Shown: positions 1 to 7,609, counted from the first letter of the stretch. The stretch: DNA of 32,018 bases from an uncultured Eubacterium sp. (GCA_900543365.1 UQRG01000005.1:1-32018), one strand, 5' to 3'. The notes: generated by a model from the sequence alone, not told the origin. Numbers and translations: made by a program.

Positions 1-532
1 TTTCTATACAGCCGTTTAAAAATTCGTCTTGCTCGGTATACCCATAAGGCTCTGTGGTAATATATGATGAAACTTTATTAACTTTTATATTTTTATCTTC
101 TTTTAATGAATTAACTGCAAAATCTAAATATGACTTTTTATCACCTAAATTAGAACCAATACTTAAATATGCTTTATTCCATTTTACTGTTGTTTCAACA
201 GCAACAGTTTTAAGTGGTAAGCCAACAGGAGCAGAAGGCTTTTCAATTTTAACAGTAACTTTTTTTACTTTAAAGTTAATAAGGATTTCATTGGCAAGTT
301 TTACTGAGAGAGTTTCTATTAATTTGAAAACATTATTTTTAACATATTTTGTTATAAATGATGCAACTTCTGCATAGTTTACGGCAAGGGAAATATCATC
401 ATTTAATGCTGGACTTTCAAAATCTGTTTCCATTTCACAACTGACAAAAAATCTTTGACCAAGGATGTTCTCTTCTTTCAAAACTCCGTGTCTGCCAAAG
501 CAGTCTAGCTTTTCAATTATTACCTTGCCCAT
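1..532 (-). CDS. folB/folK: Bifunctional dihydroneopterin aldolase / HPPK (FolB-FolK fusion), 3' part cut by window edge
   Basis: Reading the minus strand from the ATG at 532 gives 177 codons that run off the left edge. Residues 1-115 look like dihydroneopterin aldolase (start MGKVIIEKLDCFGRHGVLKEE). From about residue 118 a second domain starts with AYLSIGSNLGDKKSYL, the N-terminal signature of 6-hydroxymethyl-dihydropterin pyrophosphokinase. The two enzymes act consecutively: the aldolase makes 6-hydroxymethyl-dihydropterin and the kinase pyrophosphorylates it for FolP. The gene starts 2 bp after the folP stop, with an AGGTGG-like ribosome site inside the end of folP, so it is the last visible gene of the fol operon. 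FolB-FolK fusions are known in Clostridia. The rest of the kinase domain is outside the window. Confidence 0.93.
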   Translation of the reverse strand, partial: MGKVIIEKLDCFGRHGVLKEENILGQRFFVSCEMETDFESPALNDDISLAVNYAEVASFITKYVKNNVFKLIETLSVKLANEILINFKVKKVTVKIEKPSAPVGLPLKTVAVETTVKWNKAYLSIGSNLGDKKSYLDFAVNSLKEDKNIKVNKVSSYITTEPYGYTEQDEFLNGCIE

Positions 533-534
533 AT

Positions 535-1338
535 TTACCACCTACCTAAAATTTTCTCTGTCATTAATATGGCTCTTTTATTTTCTTTTACATCGTGTAC
601 ACGAACAAAGAGAGAGTTTTTCATAACAGCTATTACACTTGTGGCAATAGTACCTTCAACTCTTTCGTTTACTGGTAAATTAAGTGTAAGGGCAATTACA
701 GATTTTCTTGAAGTGCCTAAAAGTACAGGATAACCTAACACATCAAGAGCCTCAAGTTTATTGATGATTTCAAGATTTTGTTCATAGCTTTTAGCAAAAC
801 CAACACCAGGGTCAAGAACTATTTTGTTTTTATGGACACCGTATTTTTCTGCTATTTCAATAGAATTTTTCAAGTCATTAATTACATCTTCCATATAGTT
901 TTGGTAAATTGGTTCTTTTCTGTTGTGCATAAGACAACAGGATAAGTTGTACTTTGATGTTACTTCTGCAATTTTTTCATCATACTTAAATCCCCATATA
1001 TCATTTATAAGGTCAGCACCAGCTTTTGCGGCAGCTTCAGCGACAGCGGATTTGTAAGTATCTATTGAAATTGGTATATTAAAATTTGCTTTTAATTTTT
1101 CAATAACTGGTACAACTCTTGAAATTTCTTCATCATCACTTATCATTGTATATCCAGGGCGAGTAGACTCGCCACCAACATCAATTATATCAGCACCTTC
1201 ATTTATCATTTTTTCAGTATGTTTTAAGGCTGTGTCAATAGTGTTATGTGTACCACCATCACTAAAGCTATCTGGAGTTACATTAAGTATACCCATTACA
1301 TAAGTTCTGTTTTTAAATTCTTTATTACCTATTATCAT
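535..1338 (-). CDS. folP: Dihydropteroate synthase
   Basis: FolP condenses 6-hydroxymethyl-dihydropterin pyrophosphate with p-aminobenzoate to make dihydropteroate; it is the sulfonamide target. The signature MGILNVTPDSFSDGG lies at residues 15-29, with GADIIDVGGESTRPG and the conserved DPGVGFAK further on. I chose the ATG at 1338 (267 aa) because AGGAGA sits just upstream of it. The longer frame, from 1380, has no ribosome site and would overlap the preceding gene by 32 bp. At this start the gene begins 10 bp after the stop of the HD-domain gene. All key motifs are intact and the length is normal for the family. Confidence 0.96.
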   Translation of the reverse strand: MIIGNKEFKNRTYVMGILNVTPDSFSDGGTHNTIDTALKHTEKMINEGADIIDVGGESTRPGYTMISDDEEISRVVPVIEKLKANFNIPISIDTYKSAVAEAAAKAGADLINDIWGFKYDEKIAEVTSKYNLSCCLMHNRKEPIYQNYMEDVINDLKNSIEIAEKYGVHKNKIVLDPGVGFAKSYEQNLEIINKLEALDVLGYPVLLGTSRKSVIALTLNLPVNERVEGTIATSVIAVMKNSLFVRVHDVKENKRAILMTEKILGRW

Positions 1339-1348
1339 ATCTTTTCTC

Positions 1349-1819
1349 CTAATATTTAATATTGTTATTTTTTCTTTCATCTGACCAGTAACATTCTTTT
1401 TGTGCTTTACAGCTATAACATTGTCTTGATAGCTTATCTGCCTTGCATATTAAGTCACTTAAATTGTTTATTGAGTCAACATCTTTTCTGTGATTTAATA
1501 TTGCATTTACACATTTATTAATCTCCTCATTTAAAAAATCGCATTGAGACATAATATCTTTTGCAATTTTTGCACTTTTTTCATTGTGATTTTCGTTGTC
1601 AAATGCTCTACCTAAATCGTGTAGTAATGCTGTTGTGTATATAATATCTTTTGATATACCCATATTATTTTCAAGATTAATAATGTAGGCAATTCTCGCT
1701 ACATCAAGACAGTGGTTTGTACTGTGGCAACAGAATATCCTATTTTTTTCCTTTTCTTCAATGGCTTTTATAGCACTTTTAAAGAGGTTGTTTTCTATTA
1801 CTTTGTTGTATCTTTCCAT
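1349..1819 (-). CDS. HD-domain phosphohydrolase embedded in the folate operon
   Basis: This 156-aa protein has the HD-superfamily metal site: a histidine near residue 37 (HCLDVARIAY), the LLHDLGRA doublet near residues 67-74, a later histidine in LNHRKD, and an aspartate in KADKLSR. The C-terminus carries four cysteines (CYSCKAQKEC and one before), which could bind metal. It overlaps the end of folC by 22 bp and has a strong AAGGAGG site, so it is co-translated with the folate genes. HD enzymes hydrolyse phosphate esters, often of nucleotides. Its substrate is unknown. From its place in the operon I infer a role in pterin or folate metabolism, for example dephosphorylating dihydroneopterin triphosphate, a step for which many bacteria lack an assigned enzyme. 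No folE is visible in the operon. Confidence 0.85.
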   Translation of the reverse strand: MERYNKVIENNLFKSAIKAIEEKEKNRIFCCHSTNHCLDVARIAYIINLENNMGISKDIIYTTALLHDLGRAFDNENHNEKSAKIAKDIMSQCDFLNEEINKCVNAILNHRKDVDSINNLSDLICKADKLSRQCYSCKAQKECYWSDERKNNNIKY

Positions 1820-3042
1820 ATAACCTCCTTAAAACATTTATATATTTCTTCAATAAATGAAAGGGAACCAAATACAAGTATATTGTCGTATTTTAAAGCA
1901 GATTTTACAGCGTATAATATAGAATTACAACTTTCAACATTTTTGTTGTATTTGCTTATTGCTTTTGCATACTCATTTGCTGAAAGTGCTCTTGTATTTT
2001 TGGATTCAATAGTATATATTTTAGTAGCAAAAGGTGACATTATCTCAGATATAGTGTTGTAATCCTTGTCTTTAAGTACACCTGTTATAAAAACAATTTC
2101 TTTGTTTTTTAAATAAATTTCGACATTTTCTCTTAAAGCCATTATACCGTGGGGGTTGTGTGCTCCATCTACTATAATTAGAGGTTTTTTGTTTATAACT
2201 TGAAAACGGCAAGACCATTGAGCGTTTTTTAGTGACTTTTCAATATTGTTTATTTTAAACCCTAGTTCCATTATTTTTTCTAATACTTCAATAGCAAGGC
2301 AAGCATTATCTACTTGATATTTGCCGAGTATTGTAATTTCAATGTTTTTATAATTTTTATAGTCAAATGTTGTTTTATCCAATGTGAAAGATATATTTTT
2401 TGCACTTTGTACAAATGTTATATCTTTACTGTTATTAATAAGTATTTGTTCAACGGATTTCTCTTGTTTTGATGAAATAGTTGTGTCTTTTATTATACCT
2501 GCTTTTTCTTCTGCAATTTCTTCTATAGTATTACCTAAAAATTTTGTGTGGTCAATAGCTATTGGTGTTATTACTGCCATTATTTTGTCAGTTACATTTG
2601 TTGCGTCAAGTCTGCCACCCATACCTGTTTCAATTATAGCAAAGTCACAGTTCTTTTTATTAAGCCAATAAAAAGCTATAGCTGTTTCTAATTCAAATAC
2701 TGTAGGTTTGCAGTCAGAATTGTCAATTACAGCTTTGACTTCTGCTACTGTTTTAGCAAATTCTTCTTCGCTTATCCATTGGTTATTGTAGGTTAGCTTA
2801 TCTCTATAGTTAAGTACAGATGGAGAAATATATCTACCTACATTATAATTGTTTTCAATAAGTCCTTGTGCTATGAAAGCACCTACTGAACCTTTGCCAT
2901 TTGTGCCAGCAATGTGTATTGTCTTTATTTTCTTTTCAGGATTGCCTAAAAGAGAACATAGCTTTTCCATATTGCTTAAGCCAGGTATTATTTTATTAGC
3001 TGAATTTTCGTTTATGTATTTTATTGCATTTTTGTATGTCAT
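1798..3042 (-). CDS. folC: Folylpolyglutamate synthase / dihydrofolate synthase
   Basis: FolC adds glutamate to dihydropteroate, and further glutamates to folates, using ATP. The P-loop GTNGKGS lies at residues 46-52, with HIAGTNGKG context, the ligase motif ETGMGGRLDATN, and the C-terminal DGAHNPHG motif of the Mur-ligase family. Length is 414 aa, normal for the family. The frame opens further to a GTG at 3051, but the ATG at 3042 is preferred because AGGTGAT lies 5-11 bases upstream. It is the first gene of the minus-strand fol operon and follows an extended -10 promoter. Confidence 0.95.
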   Translation of the reverse strand: MTYKNAIKYINENSANKIIPGLSNMEKLCSLLGNPEKKIKTIHIAGTNGKGSVGAFIAQGLIENNYNVGRYISPSVLNYRDKLTYNNQWISEEEFAKTVAEVKAVIDNSDCKPTVFELETAIAFYWLNKKNCDFAIIETGMGGRLDATNVTDKIMAVITPIAIDHTKFLGNTIEEIAEEKAGIIKDTTISSKQEKSVEQILINNSKDITFVQSAKNISFTLDKTTFDYKNYKNIEITILGKYQVDNACLAIEVLEKIMELGFKINNIEKSLKNAQWSCRFQVINKKPLIIVDGAHNPHGIMALRENVEIYLKNKEIVFITGVLKDKDYNTISEIMSPFATKIYTIESKNTRALSANEYAKAISKYNKNVESCNSILYAVKSALKYDNILVFGSLSFIEEIYKCFKEVIWKDTTK

Positions 3043-3069
3043 TGTTATCACCTGAATTCAATAATTTTT

Positions 3070-3098
3070 AGTATAGCACAAAAATCGAAAAATGTATA
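3070..3098 (-). promoter_or_regulatory. Putative sigma-A promoter of the fol operon
   Basis: On the minus strand TATACA (3098-3093), a 17-bp spacer and TATACT (3075-3070) precede folC, with TGC directly before the -10 (extended -10). Predicted start is near 3063, about 20 bases before the folC ATG. Confidence 0.6.
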
Positions 3099-3116
3099 TA
3101 TATTAAGGAGGAAATT

Positions 3117-3127
3117 TGTGATATAAT
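3117..3127 (+). promoter_or_regulatory. Putative extended -10 promoter for the flavoprotein gene
   Basis: TGA directly followed by TATAAT at 3122-3127 forms an extended -10 element. There is no good -35 hexamer. It lies about 30 bases before the ATG at 3159 and faces away from the fol promoter. Confidence 0.5.
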
Positions 3128-3158
3128 TAAATTAAACATTAATTCATAGGAGAAACAG

Positions 3159-3683
3159 ATGAAAACACTAATAATAAATGGTTCACCAAGGAAAGATGGT
3201 GACACAGCATATTTTATAAAAAAAATAATAAAGGAAAAATGTAATTGTGATATAATAAATGCTTATTATGCGGATTTTTCACCTTGTATAGATTGCAGAC
3301 AGTGTAAAAATGGGCAATGTATATACAATGATGAAATAACAAATGTTTTTAATAAAATTGATGATTATGACAATATTATTGTTGCAACTCCTTTATATTT
3401 TAATCAACCTACAGGTATGTTAATGGCTATGATGTCAAGAACTCAATTATTTTTTAACAGCAAAAAAAAGCTTAAGCCTAAAAATGGTTATATTTTAGTT
3501 GTAGGAGGAGGGGATTCTGTAGTTAATTCTGCTGATGCTGAAAAAACAATTAGAATTATGCTTATGGGGCTTAATGTTAAAGTAAAGGGGTATGTAAGAT
3601 GTTTACATACATCTAATATAAAGCCTTGTAATGACAAAGAGGCAAATAATGAAATTGATGTTATAATAAAAAAATTATTATAA
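3159..3683 (+). CDS. Flavodoxin-fold NAD(P)H-dependent FMN reductase family protein
   Basis: The 174-aa product begins KTLIINGSPRKDGDTAYFI, the phosphate-binding loop of flavodoxin-like FMN reductases, and has a second flavin loop near ATPLYFNQPTG. A cysteine cluster (CIDCRQCKNGQC, about residues 43-54) resembles the one in iron-sulfur flavoproteins and multimeric flavodoxin WrbA relatives, where spaced cysteines can hold a 4Fe-4S cluster. Probable role: cytoplasmic electron transfer or quinone/flavin reduction; the substrate is unknown. An AGGAGA site precedes the ATG. The next gene follows after 33 bp on the same strand, so the two may be co-transcribed, although nothing else links their functions. 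Confidence 0.85.
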   Translation: MKTLIINGSPRKDGDTAYFIKKIIKEKCNCDIINAYYADFSPCIDCRQCKNGQCIYNDEITNVFNKIDDYDNIIVATPLYFNQPTGMLMAMMSRTQLFFNSKKKLKPKNGYILVVGGGDSVVNSADAEKTIRIMLMGLNVKVKGYVRCLHTSNIKPCNDKEANNEIDVIIKKLL

Positions 3684-3716
3684 TAATCTGTTTTAAAAAT
3701 TTTAAGGGGTGATATT

Positions 3717-4667
3717 ATGAAAGAAAAAAGGCACTGGGGTTACTATGTAATATCAATAATCCTAATTATAGGAATTGTATCAGGAGGAATTTTAACATAT
3801 CATCATTATGATGAAAGAAAGACAAGGGTTGAAGAAACAGACCGGAAATTTAGAGAAAGTATGGCTAAAAACAACGAATTTCTTAAAGAAAGAGGTATTT
3901 TAGATGAAAATGGGAATTTAGTAAAAAATACAACGAAAGAAAAATCAACAACTAGGAAAACTACTAAAAAAACAACAAAGAAATCAGCAACTAAAACTGC
4001 AACAGAAAAAAATAACAAGAGCAAAAAAAGTACAAAAAGTGAAAAGAAAACGGAAATTACAACAAGTAAAATAAATTCGAAAGCGAAAAAAGTGAAGACT
4101 AAAGCTGAACTTCAAAAAGAATATGATACATTGAATAAGACACCACCACAACTTTTAAATACTTGTACATATTGTAAGGGGCTCAATTATAATAGTTGTT
4201 CTTACTGTTATTCAGGAAAGATAATAAATCCAAACTTTGATGCTGAACTTGATGAGTGGTCAGATAAAAAGGAAAAGCTTTTAATAGAAATTGGATGGGA
4301 AAAAAACAATGCTGAACAGCAGTGTCTTGATGATGAAATTGCTCTTAAGGAAAAATATAATTTATCGGACACAGGAAATAAAAGTAGTAAAATAACTAAC
4401 AACAATAGTAATAATATAGGAAGTGCCTATAATTATAATACATATGGAGGAAGTGCATATAATTATAGCAATAATAGAGGAAGTACTACAAACAAACTAG
4501 AAAAAAAATCAAAGGTAATGTGTACGAGATGCTATGGTTCAGGTAAATGCCATACTTGCAATGGTAAAGGGTGGTTTAGAAGTAACTTGACATCTGATAA
4601 AATTGAATGTCCGAACTGTAACAGAACTGGTATATGTGCAGGCTGTAATGGTCTTGGTAAAAGATAG
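3717..4667 (+). CDS. Membrane-anchored protein with DnaJ-like CxxCxGxG zinc motifs
   Basis: I do not recognise this 316-aa protein as a named family. One membrane segment lies at about residues 9-28. It is followed by a charged stretch, a Lys/Thr-rich low-complexity region (about 70-130), a first Cys4 cluster (C150, C153, C161, C164), an acidic region, an Asn/Ser/Tyr linker with a GSAYNY repeat (residues 236-250), and a second cluster of eight cysteines (C269 to C310). Several cysteine pairs match CxxCxGxG (CYGSG, CNGKG, CNGLG), the zinc motif of the DnaJ central domain. With a positively charged N-terminus the zinc domains would probably face outward, but topology is not certain. There is no J-domain. 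A role in protein binding or folding is conceivable. The start is supported by AGGGGTGAT. Confidence 0.75.
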   Translation: MKEKRHWGYYVISIILIIGIVSGGILTYHHYDERKTRVEETDRKFRESMAKNNEFLKERGILDENGNLVKNTTKEKSTTRKTTKKTTKKSATKTATEKNNKSKKSTKSEKKTEITTSKINSKAKKVKTKAELQKEYDTLNKTPPQLLNTCTYCKGLNYNSCSYCYSGKIINPNFDAELDEWSDKKEKLLIEIGWEKNNAEQQCLDDEIALKEKYNLSDTGNKSSKITNNNSNNIGSAYNYNTYGGSAYNYSNNRGSTTNKLEKKSKVMCTRCYGSGKCHTCNGKGWFRSNLTSDKIECPNCNRTGICAGCNGLGKR

Positions 4668-4694
4668 TAAAAAGGGAATAGATTAAAAATTTAA

Positions 4695-4725
4695 GGGACT
4701 GCTAATTGCAGTCCCATCTTTTGTT
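4695..4725. terminator. Bidirectional intrinsic terminator
   Basis: GGGACTGC (4695-4702), a 5-base loop and GCAGTCCC (4708-4715) form a perfect 8-bp stem. A T-rich stretch follows on the plus strand, and TTAAATTTTT follows on the minus strand. It can end the zinc-motif gene from the left and the 6S RNA from the right. Confidence 0.8.
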
Positions 4726-4727
4726 AA

Positions 4728-4905
4728 AAATCCAAAATGCCGTCCCCAGTTTTTTGACACCTAGCAGAGCTAGGTGGGTTTCCGCAGAACAACTCTCTGC
4801 CTTCCGCTGCCCAAAGGGAATTAGCTTGCGGCCTGACATAAGCTGAACAATGTAGGAATCCCGTTCAAAAAATGTAGGTTCAAAAATAAAAGGTCGCGTA
4901 CATTT
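4728..4905 (-). ncRNA. ssrS: 6S RNA
   Basis: On the minus strand this intergenic block looks like a Firmicutes 6S RNA, the RNA that mimics an open promoter and sequesters sigma-A RNA polymerase. Supporting signs are a closing stem between the ends (AAATG at 4905-4901 with CATTT at 4739-4735, plus CG/CG and CC/GG pairs), GAACGGGATTCCTACATTG in the 5' half, and near the 3' end ACCCACCTAG, a small hairpin, then CTAGGTGTCA and CTGGGGACGGCA. The last block parallels the 3' part of E. coli 6S (CAGCCTGCGGCGGCATC). There is no open frame on either strand. A plausible promoter and the downstream hairpin bracket it. The exact ends are estimates. Confidence 0.82.
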
Positions 4906-4908
4906 CAG

Positions 4909-4937
4909 ATAATATATTTAAAATAATAATTTTGTAG
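4909..4937 (-). promoter_or_regulatory. Putative promoter of the 6S RNA gene
   Basis: On the minus strand a weak CTACAA lies 17 bp before TATTAT (4914-4909), putting the start at about 4902-4905, where the closing stem begins. The -35 is poor. Confidence 0.45.
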
Positions 4938-5079
4938 GGATATAGGAATATTAAACAATAACCTTAATCATCCCTGCGAAATTATTATACAATATTATGT
5001 GATAAAAAGCAAGGGTTTATTCGTGAAAATTTACATTTCATTTACATTACAAAATTTTAAAAAATTTTAAAAAAATAAT

Positions 5080-5108
5080 TTGAGTTTTTGGGTAAAATAT
5101 ATTATACT
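5080..5108 (+). promoter_or_regulatory. Upstream promoter P1 of the pyr operon
   Basis: TTGAGT (5080-5085), 17 bp, TATACT (5103-5108). Predicted start near 5115, giving a leader of about 260 bases. Confidence 0.55.
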
Positions 5109-5149
5109 AAAGATAGGTAAAATATTTGTCAAAAAATAAAAAATTATAG

Positions 5150-5178
5150 TTGACAAAGGCATATATAAATGATAAAAT
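5150..5178 (+). promoter_or_regulatory. Main promoter P2 of the pyr operon
   Basis: A consensus TTGACA (5150-5155), a 17-bp spacer and TAAAAT (5173-5178). Predicted start near 5185, about 30 bases before the leader-peptide ATG. Confidence 0.75.
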
Positions 5179-5215
5179 TTTAAGGATATAAATATTGAGA
5201 AAGGAGAGTACAATT

Positions 5216-5305
5216 ATGTTTAAACCTAAACAAATGACAATTTATAATTGCTTGTATTTTAGTCCTTCTCGTTTTATTTTCTCTTTTGATTTTATAAGGC
5301 AATAA
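5216..5305 (+). CDS. pyr operon leader peptide (29 aa)
   Basis: A strong AAAGGAGAG site at 5200-5208 is followed by an ATG at 5216 and 29 codons, ending with TAA at 5303-5305. The peptide is rich in Phe, Tyr and Ile (MFKPKQMTIYNCLYF at its start). The second half is encoded by a U-rich tract (about 5265-5296). A small hairpin, CAATT/AATTG, lies at 5238-5250 and could act as a pause site. The stop codon lies inside the 5' arm of the terminator that follows, so a ribosome finishing this frame would occupy that arm and block the hairpin. This is the architecture of the E. coli pyrBI leader, where UTP limits polymerase speed in the U-tract. The coding assignment is inferred from the ribosome site and geometry. 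Confidence 0.75.
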   Translation: MFKPKQMTIYNCLYFSPSRFIFSFDFIRQ

Positions 5306-5342
5306 AGGGTTTTTATTTGAATTCCTTTTATTGCCTTTTTTG
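5297..5342 (+). terminator. pyr operon attenuator (intrinsic terminator)
   Basis: AAGGCAATAAA (5297-5307) pairs perfectly with TTTATTGCCTT (5327-5337), and a further GG/CC extends the stem after one bulged base. The hairpin ends in a run of six Ts at 5336-5341. It lies between the leader peptide and pyrB, with no gene boundary that needs a terminator, so it is read as a regulatory attenuator. Confidence 0.85.
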
Positions 5343-5375
5343 CGAAAAGCAATAACATATAAGGAGGCGGCTTGT

Positions 5376-6299
5376 TTGTATAACAGAAAGGATTTGTTAG
5401 GCTTAAGAGATTTAAGTGCTGACGAAATAATGACTATACTTAATACTGCAAAGGAAATGAAAGAAAAAATTGACAATCCTGATTTGAGAACTAATATTCT
5501 TTCTAAAAGCAGTATCGTAACTCTTTTTTATGAAAACAGTACAAGAACTAAAATGTCATTTATGCTTGCTGGTGAGTATCAGGGAGCTATTGTTAAGGAT
5601 TTAGGTGTGGCAACAAGTAGTGTATCAAAGGGCGAAAGTCTTATAGATACAGGTGTTACTCTTGACCAAATGGGTACTAATGTAATGATTATAAGACATC
5701 AGATGACAGGTGCTGCACATATTCTTGCTAAAAATGTTAAGGCTAGTGTTATAAATGCTGGTGATGGTTCAAATGAGCATCCTACTCAGGCACTTCTTGA
5801 CTTATTTACTATTATGGAAAGAAAGGGTAGCTTTGAAGGCTTAAAAGTTGTTATTTTAGGTGATATTTCACATTCAAGAGTTGCTAGAAGTAATGCCTTT
5901 GGACTTACTAAACTTGGTGCTAAAGTTACTCTTGCTGGTCCTTCAACTCTTGTTAGCAGTTCAATGCAGAGTCTTGGCGTTAAGGTTAGTACTGATATTC
6001 CATCTGCTATTAGAGATGCTGATGTTGTTATGGGACTTAGAATACAGTTTGAAAGACAAAAGAATATGCCTTTTCCTAACTTAAGAGAGTATTCTAATCT
6101 CTTTGGCGTAAATGATGAAATATTAAAATATGCTAAAAAGGATGTTCTTGTTATGCATCCAGGTCCAGTAAATAGAGGTGTTGAACTTAGTACGGAAGTT
6201 ATTGACGGTAAGCACTCAGTTATTAATGTTCAGGTTAAGAACGGAGTTGCTGTTAGAATGGCTGTATTAAAACTTTTAACAGAGGCTAACAGAAAGTAA
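5376..6299 (+). CDS. pyrB: Aspartate carbamoyltransferase catalytic subunit
   Basis: PyrB condenses carbamoyl phosphate and aspartate to carbamoyl aspartate. The carbamoyl-phosphate loop NSTRTK lies at residues 54-59, the SSVSKGES loop at 81-88, NEHPTQALLDL at 133-143, and HPGPVNRG near the C-terminus. The start is a TTG at 5376, 8 bases after AAGGAGG (5361-5367), giving 307 aa, the usual length. The in-frame codons upstream run into the attenuator hairpin and are not coding. No pyrI regulatory subunit is present. It is the first structural gene of a five-gene operon; pyrC starts 13 bp after its stop. The TTG start may lower expression relative to the downstream genes. Confidence 0.97.
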   Translation: MYNRKDLLGLRDLSADEIMTILNTAKEMKEKIDNPDLRTNILSKSSIVTLFYENSTRTKMSFMLAGEYQGAIVKDLGVATSSVSKGESLIDTGVTLDQMGTNVMIIRHQMTGAAHILAKNVKASVINAGDGSNEHPTQALLDLFTIMERKGSFEGLKVVILGDISHSRVARSNAFGLTKLGAKVTLAGPSTLVSSSMQSLGVKVSTDIPSAIRDADVVMGLRIQFERQKNMPFPNLREYSNLFGVNDEILKYAKKDVLVMHPGPVNRGVELSTEVIDGKHSVINVQVKNGVAVRMAVLKLLTEANRK

Positions 6300-6312
6300 G
6301 GGAGGGTTATTG

Positions 6313-7599
6313 ATGAGTAGTATTTTAATTAAAAAGGGTAGACTTGTTGACCCTAAAAACAATGTAGATGCTATTAAGGATATACTTGTTGTTAATGATA
6401 AGGTTGCTAAAATTGAAGATTGTTTAAATGATAGTGCTGATAAGGTAATTGATGCTTCAGGTCTTGTTGTTATGCCTGGTTTAATTGACCTTCATGTTCA
6501 TTTTAGAGAACCAGGTTATGAAAAAAAGGAAACTATAGCTACTGGTTCAAGAGCTGCAGCTATGGGTGGATTTACAACAGTTTGTGCTATGCCTAACACA
6601 AACCCTGTTACGGACAATGCTATTATGATTGAGTATGCTTTAAGTCCTAAGAGAAATGCTGTAATCAATGTACTTCCTATTGGAGCAATAACTAAGGGAC
6701 AGAAAAGTGAGGAACTTGCTGACATTGGTCAAATGGCTGCGGCAGGTGCTTGTGCATTGTCAGAGGACGGTAGGTCTGTATATGACCCAGCTTTAATGAA
6801 AAATGCAATGAGATATTCTAAAATGTTTAATCTTCCTATATTTGACCATTGTGAAGAAATTACTCTTGCAAAAGGTTCAATGAATGCTGGTGATAGGGCA
6901 TCTATTCTCGGTTTAAAGGGTATTGGTGATGATTCAGAAGAAATAATGGTATCAAGGGATATTATTCTTGCTAAGACTACAGGTGCTAAACTTCATATTT
7001 GCCATATTAGTACAGAGGGCAGCGTTGAGCAAGTAAAAAATGCTAAAGCAATGGGACTTCCTGTAACAGCAGAAGTTGCTCCACATCACTTTACTCTTTG
7101 TGATGAAGATATTAAGGATTATGATGCTAATTTTAAAATGAATCCACCTTTAAGAAGTCGTAAAGACCTTGAAGTTATTAGACAAGCTATAAAGGATAAT
7201 ATTATAGAAGTAATTGCTACTGACCACGCACCTCATCATATTGATGACAAAAATTGTGAATTTGAAAAGGCAGCAAACGGTATTATAGGACTTGAAACAA
7301 GTTTTGCTCTTTCTTACACAGAGCTTGTTGAAAGTGGGTTGATTTCGTTTAGTGAAATGTTAGCTAAAATGACATCAAACCCGGCAGATGTATTAGGTTG
7401 TGATAAAGGTCAGTTAAATATTGGTGCCACAGCGGATATAGCTATAGCTGATATAGATAATAAATATACTATAGATGTAAATTCAATGGTTTCTAAAGCT
7501 AAAAACACTCCTTTTGGCGGCAGAGAAGTAAAGGGTAAGATACTTTACACAATTTGTGGCGGCGAGGTTGTTGTAGATAATTGTAAATTAATTAAATAG
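6313..7599 (+). CDS. pyrC: Dihydroorotase (type I)
   Basis: PyrC cyclises carbamoyl aspartate to dihydroorotate. Metal-site motifs are in place: HVHFREPG at residues 61-68, D152 in SEDG, H179 in DHCEE, H231 in CHIST, and TDHAPH at 303-308. Length is 428 aa, typical of the class I enzymes found in Gram-positives. The ATG at 6313 has GGAGGG 6-11 bases upstream; an in-frame TTG one codon earlier is less likely. It sits between pyrB and pyrF with short gaps of 13 and 10 bp. Confidence 0.97.
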   Translation: MSSILIKKGRLVDPKNNVDAIKDILVVNDKVAKIEDCLNDSADKVIDASGLVVMPGLIDLHVHFREPGYEKKETIATGSRAAAMGGFTTVCAMPNTNPVTDNAIMIEYALSPKRNAVINVLPIGAITKGQKSEELADIGQMAAAGACALSEDGRSVYDPALMKNAMRYSKMFNLPIFDHCEEITLAKGSMNAGDRASILGLKGIGDDSEEIMVSRDIILAKTTGAKLHICHISTEGSVEQVKNAKAMGLPVTAEVAPHHFTLCDEDIKDYDANFKMNPPLRSRKDLEVIRQAIKDNIIEVIATDHAPHHIDDKNCEFEKAANGIIGLETSFALSYTELVESGLISFSEMLAKMTSNPADVLGCDKGQLNIGATADIAIADIDNKYTIDVNSMVSKAKNTPFGGREVKGKILYTICGGEVVVDNCKLIK

Positions 7600-7609
7600 G
7601 AGGAAAGAA

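Noticed and set aside
54..377. Open plus-strand frame of 107 codons
   Set aside because: It lies opposite the folB-folK gene, has no ribosome site and no recognisable motif; the minus-strand frame has clear DHNA and HPPK signatures.
5216..5305. Leader peptide as a phenylalanine attenuator
   Set aside because: It has six Phe codons in 29, but they are a by-product of the U-rich tract and are not a run. The downstream genes are all for pyrimidines, so UTP sensing is the simpler reading.
5185..5375. PyrR-type antiterminator and anti-antiterminator loops in the pyr leader
   Set aside because: Only one clear hairpin, the terminator, is present. No conserved PyrR-binding loop or competing antiterminator stem was found by eye.
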